Shown piece by piece: positions 43,399 to 54,556 of a stretch of DNA of 64,000 nt (its first letter is position 1; each line of letters opens with the position of its first letter). The stretch is from Nitzschia sp. DOCU1 (Eukaryota; Bacillariophyta; Bacillariophyceae; Bacillariales; Bacillariaceae): NCBI GenBank assembly GCA_951394045.1, contig OX595994.1, positions 1,364,001 to 1,428,000 of the forward strand, read 5' to 3'. A program made the position numbers and the translations under genes. Under the pieces are notes generated by a model. It saw only the letters and a program-made list of their open reading frames with translations, was not told the DNA's origin and did no database searches.

Positions 43399-44451
43399 TC
43401 ACTCGTCTTCCTTCTCGAATCCATAGGTCTGTTTGAACTCCTGGTTCATTGCCTCCTTCTCTCGCCCAAGTTCGCCCTCCAATGCCTCGCGGTCTTCCAG
43501 AGCGGCAGTCTTCTCGGCACGCCTGAGAGCCTTGCTCTTTCGACCTCCCATCTTTTCAACATCTTGCTTCTCCAAATGAAGACGCCCGATAGTTTCTCCG
43601 AAAACGTTAGTGGTATGATTCTTGACCTTCTTCTTCTTGATCGCTTGTGGCTGCTTGAGCGCCGCCTTCCACATGTCTGGAGACGCAAATTGAGTTCGTC
43701 GAATCACCATGGTTATATCAGGACCACAGGGAGTCAGGAGTGGAACAGGGACATTGCTTGTTGGGTCGCTGGGGTTCTTCTTCAATTTCACAAAGTACGT
43801 ATGGTGGTGGATAACCAGCTGCTTGGTTGTGGGGTGATGAGAAGCGACAAACATCATGATATGATCCAATCCACCAACAACCACTTTGTCAACAACGTCT
43901 CCTCGGTAAAAGTCCATTAGAAGATTCTGCATCTTTTGGCAGCTGGAATCTTGTTGCCAAAGATCCCCAAAGAACATCATCATTGGCTTGGATCCAAGTC
44001 GCTTCTTGGGAACAGATCCTCCGTAATCGTGAATACTCTTGAATCGGAGCACTCCGACTTCAACCATATCCAAAATCTGACGATCGAATGTCCTTCCGAG
44101 CACTAGATTGTTCGGGCGCTTCTTATTGGTGCTAGCCAGAGCAAACATGGAACAGTCGTTCTTGGTCGCCAGAAACTCCAAGGAATGTTGGCCATCGGTC
44201 TCAAAAGCCACAATCGCATTCTTCTTCGTCAGCATCTTGCAGTGCGGAGCCTGCATGGCTCGCATATCCTTGAGCACATTTCCCATGGCTTGACTGCATC
44301 GAACTCCCTTGAGGAGCAGCGACCGTTTGGCGGTTTCTCGCAGCTGAGGTTCGGTTGACTTGAGGTAACGCTGAACGCGAGCCTTAGCCGGTTTGCCACC
44401 GGCGAGTACCTTGGCCTTGGCCGCCTTTTGTTGATCCTGTGTGGGTGCCAT
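43399..44451 (-). CDS. RPF2: Ribosome production factor 2 (Brix domain)
   Basis: 350 residues. Nucleolar 60S assembly factor which with RRS1 brings the 5S RNP (5S rRNA, uL18, uL5) to pre-ribosomes. N-terminus is basic (KARVQRYLKSTEPQLRETAKRSLLLKG, typical of RPF2). The Brix domain spans about 45-255, with DMRAMQAPHCKMLTKKN, CSMFALASTNKKRPNNLVLGR and LMDFYRGDVVDKVVVGGLDHIMMF. The C-terminal tail is rich in Lys and Glu (KSKALRRAEKTAALEDREALEGEL), likely nucleolar targeting. Single exon. Confidence 0.93.
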   Translation of the reverse strand: MAPTQDQQKAAKAKVLAGGKPAKARVQRYLKSTEPQLRETAKRSLLLKGVRCSQAMGNVLKDMRAMQAPHCKMLTKKNAIVAFETDGQHSLEFLATKNDCSMFALASTNKKRPNNLVLGRTFDRQILDMVEVGVLRFKSIHDYGGSVPKKRLGSKPMMMFFGDLWQQDSSCQKMQNLLMDFYRGDVVDKVVVGGLDHIMMFVASHHPTTKQLVIHHHTYFVKLKKNPSDPTSNVPVPLLTPCGPDITMVIRRTQFASPDMWKAALKQPQAIKKKKVKNHTTNVFGETIGRLHLEKQDVEKMGGRKSKALRRAEKTAALEDREALEGELGREKEAMNQEFKQTYGFEKEDE

Positions 44452-45720
44452 GGTCTTAATCTTATTATACGATGTGGACGGATACTGATGACCGTCACAA
44501 CAGCATGGTGATGCAACGATTCATGACTCTCTTCTTTAATTTCCGTCAAACGTGTTGGTTGGTTGTGGACGCGGTCGGGAGCAACGGACGACAGCAAGGC
44601 AGCGCGCGCTGTCTGTACGCCAACCACACACCACCTTTGCTGGCAGAGAGGGTATGCTGTTGGAAGATCTTCACGAACCGCAATTCCGTAGCCAAATCCT
44701 CTAAAGTAGCCCCAATAACTGGTATTGACGTTTGTTGTTTAGTGTCAACGTTTGGATTATTGGGTACAAGTACAAGAGCAAGAAGATGCTGAGCCTCGTC
44801 GTCTAGCAGCAAGCAGCAAGACCACCATCACGTTGTTCTTTCTTGTTCTTGTGGTGCTGGTCGTGGTGGCGTTGCAATGGATGTAGCCGCAACTATGGAT
44901 TTGTTTGGCCTAATCTTAGTACTTAGAGCAACTCAAACGGACAAGCGGCCATATTTATTGCAGAAACACTGCTCAGCCACCATCAGAAGTCTGGGTTCAA
45001 AAGCTTACTGTAAATCGCCCCCCGTTATCTATCGCTATGTATGTTGGAAGATGACTCGACTCGATTGACCAAACATTCTCACCGGGGTCAGTCACGTTCT
45101 GTACCACCACCTCCCAAATCGAAAAGCTTTTGTCAATACGACCTTGATAGATAACTATGGCAATGCAAGTTGGAAGGGACTATCTCTGTGTAATATCGTT
45201 AGTATGATACTTGATTGTGTGAAGGCTGCTAATGCCATCATTCGTGGCGTAGCACGACTCTTGTCATGGAAGAGGACCATTTCTCTTCAACATACACCAG
45301 ATATATCGACCCAAGACCCAAAGACCCGCCCTTGAATATCTCCGCATTTATGGCTTTCGTAGGCATATACATTTTCTTCTTGAATCTCATTGGGCATGGT
45401 TCGTTCATAAGGGCTTGGCGTTTTCTGTGAAGTTTTTAAATTGCCCCATTTGTTCGGGTCTTAGGTAGGATCATGTTTTGTTTATTGTCAATTGGCGAGA
45501 TTCGCGTTGGGCGTCTGTCTTGTATGGTAATTCTCATGCCCCCCCTTCTGAAGAACAATCCAGAAACGCAAAAAACTTGTGTCGTGTTTACCGCCCACTG
45601 CTTCTCGACGAAACGGAACACACAACACGAAGCCACCCTTCCACACATCGTCCACATCCTTGTTTACCAAATAACGCAGATCCAAAATCAGAGCTCTCAT
45701 AAAATCAACAACCAGATATC
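44452..45720. other. Intergenic region, no gene recognised
   Basis: 1.27 kb. ORFs (for example 44472-44792) are antisense or random looking. It should hold the RPF2 promoter on the left and that of the following orphan gene on the right. Confidence 0.45.
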
Positions 45721-46776
45721 ATGGCTCTCCTCTCTGAATTCCTGAGAGATCTGGGCTCAGCCCACTTTGATGCTACGGTGGTTCGGATCGTATCTGACAA
45801 TGCCAAGGCACCAAACGAACGCCTTCGTAGTTGCATGATGTTGCATCAACCATTGACCAGCAGCCTGAACAAAAGCAACGTACGGCTATCAAGGTACAAT
45901 TCGGGTTTTGGCAATGACTTCTCAGCGCGAAGATCTTTGAGTCGTTACCATTCCGAACCTATCGTCGTCAACCCCCCATCACCCATCATGGTGGCATCAA
46001 GAGATTGCAGCCGATGGGCCCCCATGTCACCACACCAACAACGGAGAGACGAACTGTTAGTGCTCCCACAGAGAACACGTGATCGATGGGGTGTTACGAG
46101 AAATCACAGTGATTCGGCTTTGTTAACCATCATGCCGAAAAGATCGCAATGTATTTCTGTGTCGAAGAATCTCATTAACTCTCTCGAGCGCAAGTGCTCT
46201 GCATCCAAGGTGATTTCCGAGATGGCTTCTGCATCGAGGTTACGTTCTGTACGTGAAGATAGTATGGAGGACGTATCGGAGCGGGAGACAGAAGATGAGT
46301 CTTCACACGGAAGCATTATTGAACAGCTCATTGTTGTTCCAGGTGGCTCCAAGCGCCGAGAACAAGAGGGTAAAGAGCGTTTCATACGATCCATCTTGGA
46401 TGTCCCAGGAAGGGTACCAGTGGATGATGCAGCACAGCAGGACGACGATGACGACGACATAACTCCCGCGCCAGTTTGTCTTACCACCAGACAAGTTCTG
46501 GGCGGGTTGCACGCAATGGCTGGATTCATTCTGCTGGTAATACGCATTATCTCAGTGGAACTGTTCGGGCCAGTTGTGGTGAACGCCAACGTGCTGCTAC
46601 AAACGCTTGTGGAGGCCATGTCCGACCCGGGGATGGGTAACGAACTACCGGTAGTCCTTCCGCTGTTAGGTTTCTCAGCAGGAACCAAGAAAGCAGGCAA
46701 CCTTGCCCAAGAACAACACCATGGGTGCGCTGCATCGAACAACAAAACCAAAATAAATGCGATACTACTAGCATAG
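45721..46776 (+). CDS. Unrecognised Ser/Arg-rich protein
   Basis: 351 residues from the ATG at 45721. Mostly low complexity and probably disordered: RRSLSRYHSEP, ERETEDESSHGS, and an Asp run (QQDDDDDDITP) at about 239-248. A hydrophobic segment near 265-290 (GGLHAMAGFILLVIRIISVELFGPVVVNANVLL) could be a single transmembrane helix. Basic-Ser motifs such as RNHSDS and RRSLSR are possible kinase or 14-3-3 sites. No family recognised. A CTACCGGTAG palindrome lies in the coding region at 46645. Confidence 0.6.
   Translation: MALLSEFLRDLGSAHFDATVVRIVSDNAKAPNERLRSCMMLHQPLTSSLNKSNVRLSRYNSGFGNDFSARRSLSRYHSEPIVVNPPSPIMVASRDCSRWAPMSPHQQRRDELLVLPQRTRDRWGVTRNHSDSALLTIMPKRSQCISVSKNLINSLERKCSASKVISEMASASRLRSVREDSMEDVSERETEDESSHGSIIEQLIVVPGGSKRREQEGKERFIRSILDVPGRVPVDDAAQQDDDDDDITPAPVCLTTRQVLGGLHAMAGFILLVIRIISVELFGPVVVNANVLLQTLVEAMSDPGMGNELPVVLPLLGFSAGTKKAGNLAQEQHHGCAASNNKTKINAILLA
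46645..46654. repeat. CTACCGGTAG palindrome, copy 4
   Basis: Same decamer as the intergenic copies but inside the coding region of the preceding gene. Confidence 0.8.
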
Positions 46777-47488
46777 ACCGCAATTGCAACACTAATGTAA
46801 ATTCGATGTAATATTCACTCTCTTCTTCCACCCAGAACCGAAATCTTCCGTTGTTTTACTATTTGCTTTACTACGGCGCTGCTGAAAGAGGAGTCACTGC
46901 CCACACTGGCAACGAGAACAAAGTCTCGCTTCTTTCCTCCGGTGCGTGTGGTGATACAAGAAACTCTCTTTTGTATGCGATAGGTCTGATATTTTGGCCT
47001 TTCTACTAGTAGAGGACAGATAGAAGATAGGTTCTCTACTTCTCCAGATTCCCCGGACCCGTTTTCCTTGCCTTCCCATTCTCAAAGCCCGTTTTTGGCA
47101 AGCTATCTTACTATCTGAGCCCCGCGCTATGTTCGAGCCGAACCCACATTTGGCTTCGCACCATCACCACAGCACCTCTCTTCGGTTGCCCGCGCGTCAT
47201 TCACGAGTTGACTCGCTTTAGTGACTGAATCCAAAACAAATCCGACAGCAGGATCGAAATTTTCATTGCTGGTACATCATCGGTACATCATGTCGGGTCT
47301 CGTCATAGCCATTGAAACGTTGACCTTCTGACCAGCTAACCAACCAAAGCCACCAGGCAACTTTATCCATTGTATTTGACGGAAGTCACCCCGAAACAAA
47401 AGAGGTAGAAGTTACGGGTTTGTGAGGCTTTCGAGAAGGAGTGCTATATATTTTGAAGAGGACGAAGATCCAAAAGATCTCTATTGAT
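46777..47488. other. Intergenic region upstream of the RNB gene
   Basis: 712 bp with no supported gene. A short direct repeat GGTACATCAT occurs twice in tandem near 47270-47290. Confidence 0.45.
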
Positions 47489-50389
47489 ATGGAAGGCGGT
47501 ACCCCTGCGACGAGCAGCGACGGCAGGTCCGGCAATCAAGGCCGTGGAAATACCGGTAGAGGTGGCCAGCCTCGGCGGCAGCAAGGAGGTCGTGGCGGAA
47601 AGAAGAAAGCACCAGCAGGCCGGACGCATCCGACGGCGGCGGCGGCGGCTTTGGCAGAGGAGCCTACACTGGGCGGCAACCCCGCGGCATCAGCTGCTGC
47701 ATCACCAGGTAGGCAGAAACGCAGGAACCATCGTAACAGGAACAAGAAGGCTCAAGGACAGCCTCAGCCCAGTGATGATGGTGTGGTGCAAGATGAAAAC
47801 CCAAGCAATGTCGCAGATAATAGGAGTAACAACAACGGCACCGCTGCTCCGTCCGGGCCAAAGGGCAAAAATGGGCAGCGGGGTCGAGGACACAACAACA
47901 ATCAAGGGAAGAATCAGAAATCTGCCGACGAAAAGATTGTCTACCCCGACTATTGGCCTCTCAAAGACTGTTTGACTCGATACAATGCTAAGGATCCCAA
48001 TATTATTCGGGGCACGATCCGAGTCCTGCCTGCGAAAGATGGGGCATCCTTTTGTACCTGCGACCGTGGCAGTCTAACCAAGGATGTTTTGATACCAGGG
48101 CCTCTGGAGCGCAACCGGGCTCTTGATGGAGATCAAGTGTTTATCGAACTTTTTACACCAGAAGAGCAAGGTAACGACGAGCATAAGGTGATGGAACAAT
48201 CTTCCGATGATGATGTTGAGGAGAAAGAAGAACCAGTAGATGCTGGTGATAACGTTGAGGAATCGTGGTGGCAGGATGATGACGTCCAAGTAAGGCTATG
48301 GGATCCCGTAGTGCCCATTCAACGCATCCGTGGCATTCCAAAGGAGCCATCATGCGAAAATGGAGAAGCATCAATAGGACAGCGACGCGGAAGAGTTGTC
48401 CACGTTGTACCACCCAAAGCCTTTGGCTCAGAGATCAATCCAACGCAGCAGACTACTTCCGTCACTGCCTACCGGCGTATCGTGGGTACACTGAAACGGC
48501 TTCAGGGCGGAACTACATTACTTTCGTCTGCTAATAGATCTCTTCCGCAATTTCGATTGAGCAAAACGGATGCCGAAAAGTTCAAGGAGAGCCCACCGGA
48601 CGCCATCTTTTCGGCAAAGTATGCATATGGCTCGTGGAAACCGGATTTCAAGTGGCCGCCGTGTGAAGAGGTGGTACAGTTTGGACTCTCTTGCAATGTA
48701 CAAGACGAGACCATGGCGCTTTTGATTGACAATCAAGTTGATCATGGCGAGTTTCCGACCGCCGTGTTGGAAGAATGCCAGCAAGTGGTAGCCTCGGGCG
48801 AATACAGCAACGGCGAAGAGTCTGGGTGGAAGCCAACCCCCGACATGTACGTGGGTCGCCGCGACTTTCGACATCGCCGCATCTTCACCATTGATCCAAC
48901 AACGGCGAAAGACCTGGACGATGCTCTTCATATTGAAGAGCTAGAGAATGGGCAAATTGAGTTGGGAGTTCACATTGCGGATGTTTCGCACTTTGTCCTA
49001 CCCAATTCCCAGATTGACCTTGAGGCTCAGCGACGCTGTACAACTGTCTATCTAGTGGATCGCACGATACCCATGCTTCCTCGTCCACTTTGCGAGATTG
49101 CCTGCAGTCTGAATGAAAATGTTGAGCGTCTAGCTTTTTCGTGCGTCTGGAGAATGAATCGTGACGGCAGTTTGGTGAAAGGGCACAAGGTTTGGTACGG
49201 AAAAAGTGTCATCAAGTCGTGTGCTCGGCTTGACTATGCGACTGCGCAGAATATCATTGACAATAAAGTGGCGTATGGTGAGAATGAGATTGACCAGGAT
49301 TTGTGGCCAGTTAGCCGCCGCCCTTCGGGCGAGCACACCATTGAACAAGTTGCGGCCGACGTACGCCTCATGCACAAAGTTGGAATGGCCCGGCGAGAGT
49401 TACGCTTCCGCAACGGGGCAGTGGCATTGAATGCGGTGAAACTTACGTTTCAGCTCGACGCCGATCGAGAAACGCCTTTGCTATGCGAGCCGTACCCCAT
49501 TCGCGACTCGAATCGTCTTGTGGAAGAGTACATGCTCTTGGCGAACTACTTGGTCGCCCAACGTCTCATTACCCACGCTGGTGGCAGGGCTCTATTGAGG
49601 AACCACGAGCCGCCTTTGTTCGAGGGATTGGATAAAGTGGTAGAGCTAGCACAACAGGCAATTGGGTTCCGTATCGATATAAGCAGCTCGGAATCGCTGC
49701 AGCGATCCCTCAATCGACTTGGCCGCGAGTGTCGGGATGAGCTCGTTATCAAAACAATCACAGAAATGCTCAAGTTGCCCATGCGAGCGGCCAACTATGT
49801 TGCAGCTGGAAGTCTTGCGAACGAGGCATGGTCGCACTTTGCCTTGAATATTCCATACTACACTCATTTTACGTCGCCGATTCGAAGGTATGCCGATGTC
49901 ATTGTACACCGCTTGCTTCAGGCAACCCTTGACGGGCAAGAAGCTGTGGATGACTTTGTTTTGAGTGAAAAGGATATTGAAGCAATCTGCGAGCGGTGCA
50001 ACGACAAAAAAGAAGGTTCGCGCAAAGCCCAGGAGCGCAGTGATATTGTTTTCCTTGCTCTCTTTCTGCGCCGAAGTCCTTTGAAGTCTCAGATGGGGGT
50101 CGTGCTATCTGTTGGGCAAAAGACGTTCACTGTGTTTGTGCCATCGCTGGGGATATCCACGCTTCTTTTCCTAGACGAGCACAAGAGCTGGATCAAGTCC
50201 GAGGCGATAGACGAAAATGGAATAATGGGACGACAAATCAAGCTGGAACGAACTGCCAAACACAACGGCGAGACCTGGAAAGAGCTTATGATTAAGAACT
50301 TTGCCAAGATCCGAGTGACTTGCAAGTGCCAGGACAAGCCCCCGATCAATGTTAAGCTTGAACTTGAAGGGCCTTGGGTTGAGAACTGA
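47489..50389 (+). CDS. RNB-family 3'-5' exoribonuclease (DIS3L2-like)
   Basis: 966 residues from the ATG at 47489. The first 150 residues are RGG/Gly/Gln rich. Cold-shock/OB domains follow (IIRGTIRVLPAKDGASFCTC, RNRALDGDQVFIEL; then GRRGRVVHVVPP). The RNB catalytic domain spans about 460-830; the metal-binding aspartates are intact in FTIDPTTAKDLDDALH, followed by GVHIADVSHFV and the YTHFTSPIRRYADVIVHRLL signature. A C-terminal S1-like domain starts near 880 (SQMGVVLSVGQKTFTVFVPSLGI). There is no N-terminal PIN domain, so this resembles DIS3L2 (or fungal SSD1, but with an active site) rather than exosome DIS3. Predicted to degrade mRNA or uridylated RNA in the cytoplasm. Confidence 0.88.
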   Translation: MEGGTPATSSDGRSGNQGRGNTGRGGQPRRQQGGRGGKKKAPAGRTHPTAAAAALAEEPTLGGNPAASAAASPGRQKRRNHRNRNKKAQGQPQPSDDGVVQDENPSNVADNRSNNNGTAAPSGPKGKNGQRGRGHNNNQGKNQKSADEKIVYPDYWPLKDCLTRYNAKDPNIIRGTIRVLPAKDGASFCTCDRGSLTKDVLIPGPLERNRALDGDQVFIELFTPEEQGNDEHKVMEQSSDDDVEEKEEPVDAGDNVEESWWQDDDVQVRLWDPVVPIQRIRGIPKEPSCENGEASIGQRRGRVVHVVPPKAFGSEINPTQQTTSVTAYRRIVGTLKRLQGGTTLLSSANRSLPQFRLSKTDAEKFKESPPDAIFSAKYAYGSWKPDFKWPPCEEVVQFGLSCNVQDETMALLIDNQVDHGEFPTAVLEECQQVVASGEYSNGEESGWKPTPDMYVGRRDFRHRRIFTIDPTTAKDLDDALHIEELENGQIELGVHIADVSHFVLPNSQIDLEAQRRCTTVYLVDRTIPMLPRPLCEIACSLNENVERLAFSCVWRMNRDGSLVKGHKVWYGKSVIKSCARLDYATAQNIIDNKVAYGENEIDQDLWPVSRRPSGEHTIEQVAADVRLMHKVGMARRELRFRNGAVALNAVKLTFQLDADRETPLLCEPYPIRDSNRLVEEYMLLANYLVAQRLITHAGGRALLRNHEPPLFEGLDKVVELAQQAIGFRIDISSSESLQRSLNRLGRECRDELVIKTITEMLKLPMRAANYVAAGSLANEAWSHFALNIPYYTHFTSPIRRYADVIVHRLLQATLDGQEAVDDFVLSEKDIEAICERCNDKKEGSRKAQERSDIVFLALFLRRSPLKSQMGVVLSVGQKTFTVFVPSLGISTLLFLDEHKSWIKSEAIDENGIMGRQIKLERTAKHNGETWKELMIKNFAKIRVTCKCQDKPPINVKLELEGPWVEN

Positions 50390-51237
50390 AACGAGACGAG
50401 CAGTGGTGACTAGCTCTGCTTGGCTTTGATTTGGTTCCACGAGTACAGTACGCCATGCTTGCTTCTTCCCATTGGTGGGGCAAGAAAGAGAATTATTGGA
50501 GAGCTAGTATCCCTAATGGGAAGCCCGTTTGGCTACTGCATTGGATTGCGGCAACGTACAGGAGTCTCGCTAGAGATTCTCTCTCGGTAACAGTTAGATG
50601 GTGGCCCAACTAGCTAGTAACACGCACCCTAGCAAGCAAACAGTTCTCTCCCACTCTGACATGGAAAAATGCACTAGAAGAAGACCTTCACAAGTATCGT
50701 ACCTGAGAGATCTACTAATCTAGCTCAACTACTCTAGCGATTGCCGACGGTACATAGTAAACAGTGTGCTTCCGAATGGAATTTTGTTCAAATCTGCTGC
50801 CAGCTGGATTTGATCGAATCAGAATGTACCTCCTGGTGCGACAGCGAAGCTTTGAGTTCTCCCCCTGACAGAATTCGCTTCTATGCTGCTGACGTCAATG
50901 ATGACGCTGAGTGGAGGCGAAAGCGAAGTTCCAGGATTCAATGGTGCTGACGTTAAGGAAGTCTCTTCCGTGTCGCAATAACATAGTTTCATTAATTCAA
51001 AGCGACTTCGGCGCGATGTCGCATTGGCTTAGTGACGTCAAAAGATTTGCATCATCGACCACCTCAACCGAACCATCATCGACTTCGAATTTCACCAACC
51101 AAAAGAGCGGTTTTTCACTTTCAACTTCATGTCTTTTTTCTTGCAGAGTTTTCCACAGAACAAAGTTGCTGCCGATAACAGTTGCCATAATTTCTTTTCC
51201 TTGTGTTTCGAAACTGATTTGTTCCAATACAGATAGT
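50390..51237. other. Intergenic region upstream of the PPR gene
   Basis: 848 bp. The PPR reading frame stays open leftward to about 50911 but the extension (Ser/Thr rich, no ATG with targeting features) is not counted as coding. Nothing else seen. Confidence 0.4.
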
Positions 51238-52764
51238 ATGACAATGAGGCTCTTATTCCTTTGCATATCGCTGCCTTTTGCTCACTCTTACATTACCTGG
51301 ATCGGCGCCGTGCCGCCGAACAAGCAGATCCCTTGGCTGCAAAAGTTGACCGGGGACATTTGTGAGTCTCCGACGCTTTCAGATGAAATGGTCCAAGCCG
51401 CTCCAGAAGTTATGAAAGGTTGGGCCACAGCGAAGAAGCACAGTGCTGAGAATGCTGTTGCTGTCGAACGACTAATCAAACGATTAGTGGACGAGAGCGA
51501 GGCTGGCAACGCCAAAGCTGTCCCCCAGACCAATGACTACAACTGCATGTTGGAAGGTTGGGCCAGAAGCGGAGAAGGTGTTTTCGCAGCTGAACGATGC
51601 GAACAGATTCTGACTCAGATGCAAGCCAGATACGAGGAAGGTGATGTTAACGTCCAACCGAATCTGGCAAGTTTTAAGGTTGCAATTATGGCGTGGCGCC
51701 AGTCGCAGACGGATTATAGCGCCGTCAGAGCGCAGCGGATACTCGATTGGATGGTTGAACTTTACAAGGGTGGAAAGAACGATCTTGCGCTACCAGATTC
51801 TGACTGCTTCGACATTGTGCTTCAATGCTGGGCTCGCAACCGGCTGCCTGATGCACCACAACGAGCCGAAAAGTTGCTCGGGACGATGGAAACACTACAC
51901 CGGGAAACCGAGTCTCCCAAGCTGAGACCAAGAACACTTTCCTTCAATGCCGTTCTCAGTGCTTGGGGAAAGTCGAAAGATCCCGACGCTTGGAAGCGAT
52001 CGTTGGGGATCTTGTCTTTCATGGAAAAACTGCATTCGCTCGAAAACAATGAACGTGTTGCGCCCGACCGCATTACGTATCATATTGTGCTTGGAGCTTT
52101 GGCTCATGCTGAAAACTCAAAATCAGCAGCATTCGAAGCAGATTTAATACTACGTGCTATTGAGAAGCAGTACAAGGAGGGAAAACTTGGATGGAAACCA
52201 GACACCATTCTTTTCAACTCGGGCATCGGTCTGTGGGCAAGGACCACAAAATCGGGCGCGTTCAGAAAAGCTCGATCTCTCCTTGACCGCCAAATCAATC
52301 TTTTCCACAACGGCTGTGAAGATTGTCGCGCAGATGTTGTCGGATTTACTTCAGTGATCTCTAGCTGCGCCTCTGAACCGGGCAACCGTGAGGAACGGCT
52401 TAAGGCCTTCAGAGTAGCGCTCTCCACCTTCCAGCAACTCACCGCACGAACAGAAGAGTTTGGCGAGCCCAATCATGTAACATATGGCGCCATGATGAAG
52501 GCATGTGCTCGACTCTTACCTGCTGGATCGCCTGAGCGAAGCAAATGGACGCGGCAGATCTTTGAAGATTGTGTTTCCAGGGGACTTGTCGGGGACATGG
52601 TCCTTGGCAAGCTTCGAGAAGCCGCGACGAACGAAGAATACAAAGAATTGATGCAAGGTCACTCAAAACGAAGCATTCCCAATTCCTGGTCCCGCAACGT
52701 GCACGAACGGAGCGAATTCCGACGCAAGGTTGGGGGCAACAATAGAAGGCGGGCTGCGGTATAA
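51238..52764 (+). CDS. Pentatricopeptide-repeat protein
   Basis: 508 residues from the ATG at 51238 (a second at 51244). The opening MTMRLLFLCISLPFAHSYI looks like a signal peptide followed by a Tyr-Ile rather than a Phe, so plastid import via the endoplasmic reticulum is possible but not shown. About seven to nine PPR-like helix pairs follow: VPQTNDYNCMLEGWARSG, LPDSDCFDIVLQCWARNRL, RPRTLSFNAVLSAWGKSKD, APDRITYHIVLGALAHAE, KPDTILFNSGIGLWARTTKS, RADVVGFTSVISSCAS and NHVTYGAMMKACARL. Such proteins bind organellar RNA in a sequence-specific way. The C-terminus is very basic (NNRRRAAV). Confidence 0.85.
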   Translation: MTMRLLFLCISLPFAHSYITWIGAVPPNKQIPWLQKLTGDICESPTLSDEMVQAAPEVMKGWATAKKHSAENAVAVERLIKRLVDESEAGNAKAVPQTNDYNCMLEGWARSGEGVFAAERCEQILTQMQARYEEGDVNVQPNLASFKVAIMAWRQSQTDYSAVRAQRILDWMVELYKGGKNDLALPDSDCFDIVLQCWARNRLPDAPQRAEKLLGTMETLHRETESPKLRPRTLSFNAVLSAWGKSKDPDAWKRSLGILSFMEKLHSLENNERVAPDRITYHIVLGALAHAENSKSAAFEADLILRAIEKQYKEGKLGWKPDTILFNSGIGLWARTTKSGAFRKARSLLDRQINLFHNGCEDCRADVVGFTSVISSCASEPGNREERLKAFRVALSTFQQLTARTEEFGEPNHVTYGAMMKACARLLPAGSPERSKWTRQIFEDCVSRGLVGDMVLGKLREAATNEEYKELMQGHSKRSIPNSWSRNVHERSEFRRKVGGNNRRRAAV

Positions 52765-53265
52765 TTCTTATCACATCATACCATACCATTGATATCGCCA
52801 TCACGCCAGCATTGAAACAACAACAGGCATTTCGGCCCCATTTTGACATACAGCATAGACAAATCATAGATTAATGTAGACATTGATTCCACCAACACTT
52901 CTAATGTGGAGCATCCAGCATTGCCACGGAGGATGCCTCTCCCTTTCTTTATGAGTAGCATGCTCTCACATCAAGGTTCATATCATGCATCACCTCGATA
53001 GGTGGACCCCGTTTTTCAGAGGCCAGAGAAGACCCAAGGCTCGGTTTTCAATAGCGTACTGGGCGGGGTAGAACATAGTTGTGCTCTATGATAGCGCCCC
53101 GGATTAGAAAGGGGGGCTTGTAGTATATTCGGGGGCGGAAACGACCTGAAATTTATTGAGTGGCTTTTTTGCCTTTTGACGATGATGAAACAAAGGCGGC
53201 GGCTCAACATGCAATCAGCCACCATTTGAAAATCAATTGACAAAAGGTTTTCTGGGAGTAAAGTG
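52765..53265. other. Intergenic region
   Basis: 501 bp between two plus-strand genes. No repeat or RNA gene recognised; expected to contain a 3' UTR and a promoter. Confidence 0.45.
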
Positions 53266-54231
53266 ATGATAGGGTCAACGAGAGAAATGGTGGCGACGTT
53301 TTCAGCCATGGGACGAGTTGGTCGGTCCTTGTCCGTCGCGGCTCATTCCCTTCCGCGTCACTTCTCGACAATGGTCCGATTGACAAAACGTATGGGCGAG
53401 TTGAATATCTGCAGCCGAAGAGAGGCAGATCGATGGATTCGGGAAGGGCTAGTGTCGGTAAATGGTCGGGTTGCCGAGATTGGAGAAAAGGTGGACGCCT
53501 CCCTCCCAGCAAAACATATTGAAATTGCTCCTATTGGTGGTAAAACTGGGGAGACGTCTCTTTCCTTCAAGGACGGCAATGCAATATCTACAGATTTGAC
53601 AGTCGCTGTTGTTCTGAATAAACCCCCTGGTTACGTGTCGGGACAAGCCGAGCATGGTCATTCACCGGCTACACGTCTACTGACTCGAGACCGCTTTTGG
53701 GGTGCGACTAGCAAAAAGGACAAACTGATGCTCCCTGAGAATTCTTGGAAACATTTCGCCCCCGCCGGTCGTTTAGACTTGGACAGCACGGGGTTGCTAA
53801 TATTTTCCCGGTCTGGTGTTATTACCAAGAAGTTGATCAGCAGTGAATCGACCATTGAAAAGGAATACATCGTAGGAGTAACACCGGCCATCACTGAGAC
53901 CCGACAGGAACTCGAGCTTGACAACAATTTCAGACTTCCGAAGGCTGGTCAGGACTTGTCGCCGCTTACGGCTGGGGGTCACTTCTTGCTAGGAGAATAT
54001 CGTCCTCTGAAACCCTGTAAGGCGGTTTGGATTGAACAGGGATCTTTGTTGCAAATCATCCTCACAGAAGGACGAAAGCAGCAAATTCGACGAGCGTGTC
54101 GACAACTTTTGGGATATCATGTTACCTCTCTAGAGCGGACACGAATCGGACCGATACATTTGGGCGGTTTACCACAAGGTTGCTGGCGAACATTAGCAAA
54201 GGATGAAATTCAAAAGCTCATGTCGTTGTAA
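53266..54231 (+). CDS. RsuA/RluB-type pseudouridine synthase, probably organellar
   Basis: 321 residues from the ATG at 53266. The first 40 residues are Arg/Ser rich without acidic residues after position 6 (MGRVGRSLSVAAHSLPRHFS), which fits a mitochondrial presequence. An S4 RNA-binding domain follows (RLTKRMGELNICSRREADRWIREGLVSVNG), then the pseudouridine synthase fold: VVLNKPPGYVSG, catalytic motif GRLDLDSTGLLIFS with its Asp, KEYIV, and EGRKQQIRRAC. Isomerises a uridine in rRNA, most likely large-subunit rRNA as for RluB/E/F. No sign of loss of activity. Confidence 0.88.
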   Translation: MIGSTREMVATFSAMGRVGRSLSVAAHSLPRHFSTMVRLTKRMGELNICSRREADRWIREGLVSVNGRVAEIGEKVDASLPAKHIEIAPIGGKTGETSLSFKDGNAISTDLTVAVVLNKPPGYVSGQAEHGHSPATRLLTRDRFWGATSKKDKLMLPENSWKHFAPAGRLDLDSTGLLIFSRSGVITKKLISSESTIEKEYIVGVTPAITETRQELELDNNFRLPKAGQDLSPLTAGGHFLLGEYRPLKPCKAVWIEQGSLLQIILTEGRKQQIRRACRQLLGYHVTSLERTRIGPIHLGGLPQGCWRTLAKDEIQKLMSL

Positions 54232-54556
54232 CAAGATCTATGGCGCACATGATTCGTAAGGACTGGAACCAGGGCTACTAACTAGCTGTAACGGATTGGG
54301 GACGGCTGACAGGCTTGCAAAGTGTGAATGTTTTAGGCTTCAATTCGTCGCAGGGGTGGGATTTAGGTTATCGTTCAGCAGAAGAAGGAGTTATGAAAGG
54401 CAGCGAGGGAGTCCAGGTAGGATATCATTGAGCACGGAATAGTTTGACAAACGGTTAAGACTTTGGATTCGGTTCTTTCGTTTCTAGAGTAGCATTTATT
54501 AGTATCGTAACTGACGGATATCATCGTGCTGTCGAGCAATTGCAATGACCCATGTT
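54232..54556. other. Convergent intergenic region
   Basis: 325 bp between the 3' ends of the pseudouridine synthase and ABCF genes. Nothing specific seen. Confidence 0.4.

Noticed and set aside
46104..46751. 215-residue minus-strand frame opposite the Ser/Arg-rich orphan
   Set aside because: Considered as the real gene because the plus-strand protein is also an orphan, but it lacks a good start and looks like a mirror of Ser/Arg codons; the plus strand has a better ATG context and upstream spacing.
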